64,000 bases of DNA. Origin: Corallium rubrum. Lineage: Eukaryota; Cnidaria; Anthozoa; Scleralcyonacea; Coralliidae. Below are positions 35,505 to 44,010 of this stretch, piece by piece. Location of the stretch: the NCBI GenBank assembly GCA_964035015.1, contig OZ036017.1, positions 3,553,053 through 3,617,052 of the forward strand, read 5' to 3'. Position 1 is the stretch's first letter. Each line of letters begins with the position of its first letter. Made by a program: the position numbers and the translations under genes. The notes under the pieces were generated by a model. That model searched no databases. It had not been told where the DNA came from and was given only the letters and a program-made list of their open reading frames with translations.

Positions 35505-36310
35505 TTTCCTCTTATCTTCCTCTTATCTTCCTCATATCTTCCTTATCTTCCTCTTATCTTCCACTTATCTTCCTCTTATCTTCCTTATCTTCTTCTTATC
35601 TTCCACTTATCTTCCTCTTATTTCCTCTAATCTTCCTCTTATCTTCCTCTTATCTTCCTCTTATCTTCCTTATCTTCCACTTATCTTCCTCTTATCTTCC
35701 TTATCTTCTTCTTATCTTCCACTTATCTTCCTCTTATCTTCCTCTAATCTTCCTCTTATCTTCCTCTTATCTTCCTCTTATCTTCCTTATCTTCCACTTA
35801 TCTTCCTCTTATCTTTCTTATCTTCCTTATCTTCCCTTTATCTTCCCCTTATCTTCCTTATCTTCCTCTTATCTTCCTCTTATCTTCCTCTTATCTTCCT
35901 TATCTTCCACTTATCTTCCTCTTATCTTCCTCTAATCTTCCTCTTATCTTCCTTATTTTCCTCTTATCTTCCTTATCTTCCTCTTATCTTCCTCATATCT
36001 TCCCCTTATCTTCCTTAGCTTCCTCTTATTTTCCTCTTATCTTCCACTTATCTTCCTCTTATCTTCCTTATCTTCCTTTTATCTTCCTCTTATCTTCCCT
36101 ATATCTTCCCTTTATCTTCCCTTTATCTTCATTATCTTCCTCTTATCTTCCTTTTATCTTCCTTATCTTCTTCTTATCTTCCTTATCTTCCCTTTATCTT
36201 CCCATTTATTTTCCTTATTTTCCTCTTATCTTCCCAATATCTTCCCTTTATCTTCCCTTTATCTTCCTTATCTTCCTCTTATCTTCCCCTTATCTTCCTT
36301 ATCTTCCTCT
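35505..36310 (+). repeat. Polypyrimidine minisatellite (CTTATCTTCCT)n
   Basis: About 800 bp of imperfect 9-12-bp units with the words CTTATCTTCC and CACTTATCTT. The strand is almost purely C/T with A. It occupies the intergenic space between the divergent ATPase and small core-like genes. The apparent frame through it is an artefact of the repeat. Confidence 0.9.
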
Positions 36311-36429
36311 TACCGGCCTTAATTTCCCCAATTTTCAGTCCCAGACCCCTCAAGGATATCTGTCACAAATTCAAAATATATAGGTATGCTCTGGCGGAAT
36401 TCAATCATTTGCAACCTTACTTTCATTGA

Positions 36430-36750
36430 GTGATGTTTAACAACGAACAGAGAGCATTTCTTCAGTTTGTGTGTCTTTCAAAACCGGTACAACAGCGAGC
36501 TGTTTTGGAGTCCGCGAGCCCTGAGCAGGTTCGATGTATATGCGAGTGTGCGCATAATTTATGGCAAATGCACTACGAATTACCTCGTCAGGTGATTGAA
36601 ACACTTATCCCCTACCAGGACGATCTACACATTTTGGTTGACCCCCGACAAAGTTTTAGACGAAAAAAGAAAACACTGGTTCAAAACGGTGAAGGATTTC
36701 TAAGCCTGTTACTTGGTCCTGTTTTAGAAGGACTCGCAGAAATGGTATAA
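36430..36750 (+). CDS. Small basic virion-core-like protein of Maverick/adintovirus type
   Basis: A 106-residue frame. The N-terminal half has a helix-rich region with a Cys pair (RCICECAHNLW, around residues 36-46). A basic stretch follows (SFRRKKKT) and a C-terminal glycine/leucine-rich hydrophobic motif (GEGFLSLLLGPVLEGLAEM). Small proteins with a C-x-C-E-C-A segment, a Lys/Arg block and a C-terminal G-F-L-hydrophobic motif are recurrent neighbours of the packaging ATPase in Maverick/adintovirus-like elements. I recognise the pattern but cannot run a search. A DNA-condensing core protein is the likely role (inference). It starts 1.0 kb from the divergent ATPase start, is followed after 35 bp by the next gene on the same strand, and looks intact. 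Confidence 0.65.
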   Translation: MMFNNEQRAFLQFVCLSKPVQQRAVLESASPEQVRCICECAHNLWQMHYELPRQVIETLIPYQDDLHILVDPRQSFRRKKKTLVQNGEGFLSLLLGPVLEGLAEMV

Positions 36751-36785
36751 AAGAACTAAAAGTTGCTACGATAGTCAGTTTAAGC

Positions 36786-37466
36786 GTGAACATCATGGAA
36801 GAAACAAGTCTCGCTAATTATCGCGTCCAACAAATAATATCACATTTACACTACGAAATCGATGAAGAGAAAGTGTCTTCTCTGCTAAACAGTTTGCTGA
36901 TATCCCATAATCTTCTCACGTGGAATTCAAGAGGGGAAATAGTATATAATGGAAAAACTATATCAAGAACAAATATCACTGATTTGATAGAATATTGTCT
37001 AACAGAATACGATGCCAAGATTCCCGAGCCCCTTGGTTTAGATATTTTTGTTAAAGGACTAGCAAATTTGAAAATTGATAAAAGTCTCATTGAAAATGTT
37101 CAAGTTTTGACCATGTTGGCACGTCACGAACATCAAGAGCCGGAATCCGAAAGCGAAGACGAAGAAACTGACTCCGAAACTGAACAAGAAGAGTCGGACG
37201 CGGAGCAACGGAGTGGAGAGGACTCGGAGAGAAATGAAGATCTTACTGGAGAATGTGAACACTGTCAAAGTATTGCACGTGTTGTATATTTACTTCAGTG
37301 TCCTAAATGTTCATGGAAAGATTTCTATCAGGATAACAATCATCATTGTAAATTATGTAACTTAGGATCTCCCTTATCTTTTTTACATTCAATTGGTTTC
37401 TGTACTGCGTGTCCCAAGGCATATATTACCGATGGAGTTAATGAAAATAATTTTGAACAGAAATAA
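36786..37466 (+). CDS. Acidic, cysteine-rich protein of unknown function
   Basis: A 226-residue frame with ATG at 36786 (another in frame at 36795). Residues 1-115 look globular and helical. Residues about 116-155 are an acidic Glu/Asp/Ser-rich stretch (ESESEDEETDSETEQEESD). The C-terminus has four cysteine pairs (CEHC, CPKC, CKLC, CTAC), with two histidines before the third, a pattern that suggests two treble-clef or zinc-ribbon sites. The acidic stretch followed by zinc-binding ends resembles viral regulatory proteins, but no family was recognised. The next frame downstream is the duplicated ATPase C-terminus. The stop at 37464-37466 is just before the right TIR starts, so the gene is intact and unique to the element centre. 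Confidence 0.6.
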   Translation: MNIMEETSLANYRVQQIISHLHYEIDEEKVSSLLNSLLISHNLLTWNSRGEIVYNGKTISRTNITDLIEYCLTEYDAKIPEPLGLDIFVKGLANLKIDKSLIENVQVLTMLARHEHQEPESESEDEETDSETEQEESDAEQRSGEDSERNEDLTGECEHCQSIARVVYLLQCPKCSWKDFYQDNNHHCKLCNLGSPLSFLHSIGFCTACPKAYITDGVNENNFEQK

Positions 37467-37473
37467 AAATAGA

Positions 37474-39017
37474 TAGTCTTCAAACTCGGAAAAATACACC
37501 AAATTTGACACCGGAGATAAAGCAAGAAACTGACGATCTTCCGTGGGGTTTCCCTGCTACACCTAAAACCTATTTTGTAACACCGCCTCCTACCGTTGAA
37601 CAACCGACGCTTAAACATAATTTCTTTCATAACTGGGAAACTTTGGGCGACCCGACAGAGAAAGACTTGGCAAAGATGACTCCGGATGAAAGAGAAGAGT
37701 ATGAACACCATGTACTGATGACTAGATCAAAATATTTACCCATGACAAAAGAAGATGTGTCTCAATTATCATCAGAAGACAAGAAAGATTATCATGCTAC
37801 TTTTAAAATAAAAACACCTAAATATAATCTAAGAAGCAGACCTTACTAAAACTTTTTTATATGTAGCCGTAATTTGTTTTGATATGTGTAAGTTTAAGCC
37901 AATGCCGAAATAAATATTTTAAACTGATTATTGTGAATTCTGTCTTATGCAAAATGCACGCTAATGACTTTCTCGCCTAGACCTGCCTAAGCGCTTAATC
38001 TCTTAATTGCCCCTAATGAGTTTTTCTTTTGTCTCCTGCACGTGCACTGAGGATAAATATTCAAATATCACTGCAGCTATGTGTGCACTGATCCATCCTG
38101 ACGTCAAATAATATTTCGTTTATATACCGTCACTTAAAATGGCTCCTACGGCTTTTCGAATTGAATCCTCGTCTAAAATCTTAAGTTCTACTTACGATTT
38201 CTTCACTTATAAACAAAGGTATAGTTAGGAATGATTCTAGGGTGATTGAATATTTAGGTTCTAAACCTAATATAATATTCATTATATGCTATTAATCTAA
38301 GTCTATACGAGCTCTGCCAATTCAGACACTTAGACTGCTCAAAACTCTCTACACTCATCGAGACAAGGTTTCAGATAAAAAATATAAAGTGCCTCTATCA
38401 ATTTCTCTTTAGTTGCTTGTAAAGAACGTCTATTTTGTTAAAGTTTATCGTACGCATGCTCTGTACGTATACGTGTCCCACAAGTGTCGACTGTCAGTAG
38501 GGTAAAGTGTTTAAATGAAAAGGTGATTACTATTACTTATAAGGATATAAGCCGAGTACCTTTTACGTAACTTCGGAAATCAGGCGGAGAGCTATCGGTT
38601 ATGACGGGGGGGGGGGGGGGGTAAGTAACATCTAGGGTTAGGGGGAAAAGTTAGGGTTACTACGTCCCAAAGGAGTCTGAGAATGAATAAATAATAAGTC
38701 GGTATGACGTAGTGAAAACCGGAGGGTTGAGTGACAGTTGGGGTTGGGGGAAAAAGTTAGGGTTAAAAGGGTCCTAAAGGAGTCTGAGAATGAATAAATA
38801 ATAAGTCGGTATGACGTAGTGAAAACCGGGGGGTTGAGTGACAGCTAGGGTTAGGGGGGAAGTTAGGGTTAGGAGGTCCTATAGGAGCATGAGACATAAT
38901 GACGTAACGAGATTAGGGTTAGAGGGTCGCAAAGGAGCATGAGAATGAATAAATAATAAGCTGAATATTTAATGAGGCGGCATCCCTTTGGTCCCTATAT
39001 GGGGGGGTATCACTACT
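37474..39017 (-). repeat. Element B right TIR
   Basis: Inverted copy of 32931-34466. It differs mainly in the length of the G run at 38607-38622, where the left copy has a shorter C run. The near identity suggests recent duplication or ongoing conversion. Confidence 0.9.
37505..37849 (+). pseudogene. Duplicated C-terminus of the packaging ATPase in the right TIR
   Basis: A 114-residue frame identical to the end of the ATPase encoded in the left TIR (EREEYEHHVLM..KYNLRSRPY). It has no ATPase core and no start of its own apart from an internal Met. It exists only because the TIR extends into the gene. Translation as a separate peptide is not supported. Confidence 0.8.
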
Positions 39018-39742
39018 AACGTCTTCAGGATGAATTAGATCACCTTAAGTTGGTTTTAACTAACAACGGTTTTACTGAGAAGATGATTCAAGCTTCCAAG
39101 ACACCTTCGGTACATCCGGAGACACCTTCGGTACATCCGAAGCCGAATACTCAGCCCCAGCAAGAACCACCTTCAGTACATCGGACCAGCATCCCACATG
39201 ATTGAGAGGATTCTAAATCGTGCTGGTATGAATGCATTTGACAGTAGTCAACACGAATTGTTCAAGGTACTTTTCACACATAAAGATGAGATGGATAGCT
39301 TATATAAGCCTGGAGTGTATCGCATTTCACGTATCGCATTCCGTGCGAATGTGGTTTGGTTTCATCGGGGAAACGTGAAGAAAGCTCTCAACTCGCCTGA
39401 AAGAGCACAAGACATGTTACATAAAAGCCCATGATAAATCTGCTGTTGCCAAACATGCTTGAAAATATGACTATCGTGTTAAGTGGGAAGAGTCATCACC
39501 CTTAGCCGGCGACAAGCAATACTTCACGGGAAGAACAAGGGAATCTATTGAGATTGCAAAACATCACACTATTTCTCAGGAGGGACAGCCATTAAACAAT
39601 ACGTGGTGGGCCCTATTCGGAGAACATTCTTGATTTTGTTTTCTAAATAATAAAATTAACGTGATACGCCATTGTATTCTTACGTGATTTAATTGATCAG
39701 TCGCTTAGTTTATACATGACATGAGCCAAAAGCTTGTTGTCA

Positions 39743-39786
39743 TTGCTGTGATGAAGGCCTGAGTCAACAGGCCGAAAGCTTAGCAA
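39743..39786 (+). ncRNA. Hammerhead-like motif at PLE-C end (core variant)
   Basis: Stem I TTGCT (39743-39747) pairs with AGCAA (39782-39786). The core GTGATGA stands where CTGATGA is expected. Stem II is AGGCCTGAGTCAACAGGCC, then GAAA, a two-base-pair stem III (AG/CT) and T at the cleavage position. All elements except C3 fit a type I hammerhead of PLEs. The same variant occurs at 29527-29570. Confidence 0.6.
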
Positions 39787-39798
39787 AGAAGTATTTTA

Positions 39799-39988
39799 AG
39801 GCCTGGCCAAGCGCTTTCAACATTTCATTCAACATCGTTCAACATTGTTGAACGCATTCAGCACCATTCAACGACGTTCAACATCATTCAACAGGGGTGG
39901 CCAAACGCTTTCAACATGTTGAATCAAGGTTGAATTCAACAATGTTGAACGATGTTGAATGAAATGTTGAAAGAGTTTGGCCAGGCCT
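39799..39988. mobile_element. Harbinger-like palindromic MITE
   Basis: Ends AGGCCTGGCCAAGCGCTTTC and its near complement (GAAAGAGTTTGGCCAGGCCT) are flanked by TTA on both sides (39796-39798, 39989-39991), the 3-bp target of PIF/Harbinger. The centre consists of ATTCAAC/GTTGAAT words in both orientations. Uninterrupted PLE ends elsewhere (8727-8760) give the empty site. Confidence 0.75.
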
Positions 39989-40025
39989 TTACGTGGTGTT
40001 TCCACAAAACTTATTTATATTACAT

Positions 40026-41292
40026 TATCCTCATGGAAACTGTCAACGAATTAGTAAAATAACTCCTTTTCCAAAACAAAGAGAATGAATAATTTTAGAC
40101 CCAAGAGTAAACTCAACACCGTCCTCTTCTTTATACAAAGCCACTTAGAGCATTTTGCGTCTTCAGGACGACGTCAACGGCCAAAAGATGAGAACTGCTG
40201 CTTGAGATTGACTTCAATACGGACATTATAATCATTTTAGCAGTACTGCGACGTTTCAAAAGTAATTAAACTAGCTTCATTTACCAAATATAATAGTCAG
40301 TTAACCATGACTTCTTTAAATTGTAAAACTTGTCTTGCTTCTTAACCGCCGTCGTCGTCCTAGCATCTTAAAGTCCCTGCTATAAGGGTAACAACGGCGG
40401 ATGGAAAGCAACACAAACTTTGCAATTGAAAGAAGTCACGCTTACTGAGTGTTATTTTTTATATTTGAAGCACCATCATGGCCATAAACAATTGGGACAG
40501 CACTGCAAATGAAGAGTCTGGTGCCCTTACACAAGACAAACTGTACTATATCGCCTTGTTTTCTTAACTAACAATCCCTCCCATCCCCCTACACCTCCGT
40601 CAATGTTGTTTCATTTTAAACTTTGGTGGGATATGTCGCAACTTGCGCGACGAAAAATAGCAATAGAATGACAACATTGAAGGGGGAGAAGGGTGGAAAG
40701 CGCAGTGGTTTTTACGTACTGTCCTAGGGGTTTGGGCCATGATTGTAGTTTGATGACTCTGTTGTATACGATTGTCATTATATATGAAATTTTGTGCACG
40801 GGACACGATTCTTGTTGACATACGTCACGGTGACAATCGTTCCGTGTAGAAAGGCTTTAAATGATTGTATTACGTACGTGCCTGTGTTGAAGTCATTCTT
40901 ACACAACAGTTCCCATCTTTAGGTGAGTTAGGATTACTCTTAGGACTAAAAGTTATTCATTCTTGTTGTTTTGCAAAAAGAATTCTCAATAATTCCTTTG
41001 TTTAAAGGGCGTCGTCGTTGAGATTGGCGTCGTATAGATCTCAAAGTCCCGGCAACTTGACTGGATCAGTATAGTCGCACTTATTTGGCGAGAATGTGTT
41101 TGATTATCGTTTTATTTATCGATTTGTTAGATATGACCAAGTTTACACTTAATTTTGCCGCCATTGGTACAGCATTCTCCTCAACCGACGGGAGTTTCCA
41201 AAATATCCTAGATAGTGCGCCTTCATGCTTAAAAACCCATCTACGTAGCTTATGTATGCTCTCTGACGATGACAAACAATGGCCTAACTTAC
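40026..41292. other. Probable TTK intron; no other exon recognised
   Basis: Lies downstream of the splice donor of the TTK-like exon. No kinase-domain codons were recognised on the minus strand. A diverged palindromic MITE (TCAATGTTG..CAACATTGA, about 40600-40680) is the only repeat noticed. Confidence 0.45.
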
Positions 41293-42122
41293 CTTACTAG
41301 AGCCCCCTTTTCCAATAGTGTTCAGTTTGTTGTACACTTTGCCATTGACAACGAGAATGCTGTTAGAAGAACAAGCAAGTGCCGTCGGTGTTGGGAAATC
41401 TGTCTGCACACCAGGGCGGATACGAGGATGACTGCGGTGGTAGCATGGTTGATCAGGTACGGAACTAGTACCATTCTTAAAACATTCCTCATTGCTGCTC
41501 GTGACGGATGCTAGGGTTGGCATCTTGTCTTGGTTGTGAGATGACACACCTTGGAATACTGGGAAGATTTGTTGCAATGCAATAACCCGAGAGAAAGCAT
41601 TTTCCTGCTGTTTGTCGACTACAATGACTCCGGGAGCTGGACAGCTTTGTTGCGAGAGACGATCCAGTTGGGGTTGAAATGTAACCAATTCTTCTTTTTC
41701 CGTGCAACCGATGTGGTGTTCGTGTTTATTACAGCTTGGACGATTTTCTTGGTCATTTTCTTTTTCGATGGCCAACGTTCCCTTCGAGTTATCGATACCC
41801 CTCGGTTCCCTTTGCTCTAAGACAAACCCTGTTTCTCGACTCTTGTTTCTACTTGGGCATGCCTCTTCTTCAGATGAATCAGAAAAAACATAGATAAAAT
41901 CCTTTTCTTCATTTTTTGAAGTTATATCGCGTTCGGGCTTGTCAATACTCTGAACGCCATTGATATCTCGGCCTTTCTCAAACTGTTTTGATTCCTCCAG
42001 AATATCGTCCGTCTCGTTTTCTATATGTTTAGGCACCCTTTGAGGAAAACCGATAAAAGGTGCACGCCTTAGAACGCGACGTTGTTTACTTTCGTTTACT
42101 GAAGAACCACTCGAAGAATATT
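41293..42122 (-). CDS. TTK: TTK/MPS1-like mitotic checkpoint kinase, internal exon
   Basis: An 830-bp open exon on the minus strand. The acceptor is TTTTTTGTACTTTAG before 42122 and the donor is AAG|GTAAGT after 41293. The coded 276 residues are mostly polar and unstructured, with an EKEND segment (KEN-type degron) and several SSEEE-type acidic Ser clusters. They end with ILVVNGKVYNKLNTIGKGG and SSK, the first beta strand and glycine-rich loop of a kinase domain. The G-K-x-Y..I-G-x-G-G-S-S-K pattern is characteristic of TTK/MPS1, the dual-specificity kinase of the spindle checkpoint at kinetochores. The exon begins in codon position 2 and ends on a codon boundary. Remaining kinase exons should lie at lower coordinates and N-terminal exons above 42122; none was recognised in the window. 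The frame is intact, so this is probably a working host gene with repeat-filled introns. Confidence 0.8.
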
Positions 42123-42280
42123 CTAAAGTACAAAAAATAAAATAATAAAGCAACAGGCCTTCAATTTTATTACTACTTACTATCTACTACTTACTACCTA
42201 TTACTTACTACCCACTACTTACTACCTACTGCAAACTACCCACTACTTAGTAATAATACTAGGGTCGTTAGGCATTTTGA

Positions 42281-42298
42281 CGGGGGGGGGGGGGGGGG
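42281..42298 (+). repeat. Poly-G run
   Basis: Homopolymer of about 18 G in the presumed upstream intron of the TTK-like gene, near a (CTACT)-rich patch at 42175-42245. Confidence 0.8.
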
Positions 42299-42835
42299 TA
42301 TAAAGATGCTTTTTACACCAGATGCGCAAAATGTTCCATAGCACAACATATCCAAAATCCGCAAAAATCCTCTTTGGGGATTTTTTTTATGATTGTTGGA
42401 ATATTTTGCACATTTTTGCATGCTTTTGTGTGGAAAAGGTAAAAAAGAAAGGATTTTATGCGATTTTTGGCGGTTCCTTCACGTTCATTGAAGAAAAGGT
42501 CTACAGGGGGTGGACAAAAAAAGTGGCCATCACTAAAAATATGGTTAATGTGGAATAACTATTATTCGAGAAAAGAAAAATATGTAAAGTGATATATTTT
42601 ACAATGTATGGGTCAATATCTGCTCAATTATGATACGCAACTTCAATTTTGCTATTGGTTTAAAAGCATGCCACGCTGTGAAGCTGCAGCGAAATCAAAT
42701 GAAATGGTAACAAAATATCTAACTGTTTTTCTGTTATAACACTTTCATAGTATACAAACTCCACTAATCATTTTGAAGACAAATTGGAATAAGTCACACT
42801 AAGATTCACTTCATTTGTTACAAGACTGAAAATCA

Positions 42836-42841
<6 letters not shown>

Positions 42842-42878
<37 letters not shown>
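42842..42878. repeat. (TA)n microsatellite
   Basis: A TA run directly adjoins the SINE palindrome. Confidence 0.9.
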
Positions 42879-42879
<1 letters not shown>

Positions 42880-42882
<3 letters not shown>

Positions 42883-43150
42883 AATATTGGGCATTTCACT
42901 CGATTACATAGCGTGTACTGAGGATTTTGGGTGAAGGAAAATTCGAGTGTAGAATATATACATTTTAAGACCAAACCGGGACCAGTTGCGAAAAATGCAA
43001 CTACACAGGCCTTCCGGCAGGAATTGAACCCACGACCTTGCGATTCTAGTGCAATGCTCTGCCCCTGAGCCACGGAGGGCGTTGCCGAGAGCTTGATCGC
43101 GAGTTCTGTATATATAATAAGGTGGTAATGCCAGGCGACAATTGGGTATA
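42880..43150 (-). mobile_element. tRNA-derived SINE, copy 1
   Basis: Minus strand: a tRNA-like head GCCCTCCGTGGCTCAGTGGC (A box TGGCTCAGTGG; here with a slight variant) and B box GGTCGTGGGTTCAATTCC, at about 43005-43083. A body follows with GTAGTTGCATTTTTCGCAAC, CCGGTTTGGTCTTAAAATG and ATTTTCCTTCACCCAAAATC. RNA polymerase III boxes at tRNA spacing identify a tRNA-derived SINE. Upstream AACTCGCGATCAAGCTCTCG is part of the repeat too. Confidence 0.75.
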
Positions 43151-43162
43151 TTATAAGTAATA

Positions 43163-43305
43163 TTGGGCATTTCACTCGATTACATAGCGTGTACTGAGGA
43201 TTTTGGGTGAAGGAAAATTCGAGTGTAGAATATATACATTTTAAGCCCAAACCGGGACCAGTTGCGAAAAATGCAACTACACAGGCCTTCCGGCAGGAAT
43301 TGATC
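43163..43305 (-). mobile_element. tRNA-derived SINE, 3' partial copy
   Basis: Repeats the body of copy 1 from the AATATTGGGCATTTCACTCG end up to GGCCTTCCGGCAGGAATTGA, then switches abruptly to the opposite strand at about 43306. Confidence 0.75.
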
Positions 43306-43655
43306 CCGGTTTGGTCTTAAAATGTATATATTCTACACTCGGATTTTCCTTCACCCAAAATCCTCAGTACACGCTATGTAATCGAGTGAAATGCCCAATA
43401 TTACTTATAATATACCCAATTCTCTCCTGGCATTACCACCTTATTATATATACAGAACTCGCGATCAAGCTCTCGGCAACGCCCTCCGTGGCTCAGTGGC
43501 AGAGCATTGCACTAGAATCGCAAGGTCGTGGGTTCAATTCCTGCCGGAAGGCCTGTGTAGTTGCATTTTTCGCAACTGGTCCCGGTTTGGTCTTAAAATG
43601 TATATATTCTACACTCGAATTTTCCTTCACCCAAAATCCTCAGTACACGCTATAT
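43306..43655 (+). mobile_element. tRNA-derived SINE, inverted copies
   Basis: A plus-strand body fragment (43306-43410) is followed by a full copy with the tRNA-like head at about 43484-43556 and body to 43650. Together with the two minus copies it forms a palindrome of about 770 bp. Confidence 0.75.
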
Positions 43656-43714
43656 ATATATGTAATCGAAATATAGTAAGGTTAGATATACTGCCGAAAC
43701 AGAGAACGTAGGAG

Positions 43715-43752
43715 TCTAACGTTCCGAGCGAAGGCCCTTCGTCAGAGAGAAA
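43715..43752 (-). ncRNA. Hammerhead ribozyme-like motif, PLE-D left end
   Basis: Minus strand: CTCT-CTGACGA, stem II AGGGCCTTCGCTC, then GGAACGTT. The usual GAAAC is GGAAC, so one core adenine is lost. The opposite end of the element has the intact GAAAC form. Confidence 0.65.
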
Positions 43753-44010
43753 CGTAAAGAATGTAAACAAAAAACGAGCTTAGCTATATACGAAAGGTAA
43801 TCATGTGACCAAAAATAAGCCAATCAGATAAAAATGACAATAACAAACTGATGAAATGTGAAAAATCAGCCAATTAAATCAAAATAACAATAGCAAATCG
43901 ATGAGATGCGAAAGACATTCGCTATTCATACCGTAGATGAGCAAGAAGGAGGGGGTGTGAAAAGGGTGAGCGAGAGTAAAAATAGATAAATATATAAAGT
44001 GAAAACGCTG

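Larger units (their letters stand above)
32931..39017. mobile_element. Maverick/adintovirus-derived element B with 1.54-kb TIRs
   Basis: Starts AGTAGTGATACCCCCC and ends GGGGGGTATCACTACT, the AG..CT termini of Mavericks. TIRs cover 32931-34466 and 37474-39017, nearly identical. The roughly 3.0-kb single-copy centre carries an intact A32-like packaging ATPase gene (-), and divergently two small genes (+). No DNA polymerase B, retroviral-like integrase, adenain protease or capsid gene is visible, so it is probably a deleted, trans-mobilised derivative or a miniature virus-like element. The bases next to the ends are GACGTT and AACGTC, i.e. inverted rather than direct, and the flanking PLE sequence is mirrored for at least about 105 bp. 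Confidence 0.75.
39018..40025 (+). pseudogene. PLE-C 3' half, plus strand (mirror of left flank)
   Basis: Starts as the exact mirror of the left flank of element B (DELDHLKLVLTNNGFTEKMI). It continues into FDSSQHELFKVLFTHKDEMD and a damaged GIY-YIG start, then the PLE 3' region with a hammerhead-like motif, and the terminal CACAAAACTTATTTATATTA. It matches the minus-strand PLE at 29395-30262. Frames are broken. A Harbinger-like MITE (39799-39988) is inserted near its end. Confidence 0.75.

Noticed and set aside
35324..35935. 203-codon frame rich in Leu/Ser/Pro
   Set aside because: It lies in the polypyrimidine minisatellite and starts on the antisense of the ATPase gene.
43484..43556. Possible tRNA gene
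   Set aside because: It has pol III boxes but is continuous with a repeated SINE body present in several copies, and the cloverleaf is imperfect; treated as a SINE head.
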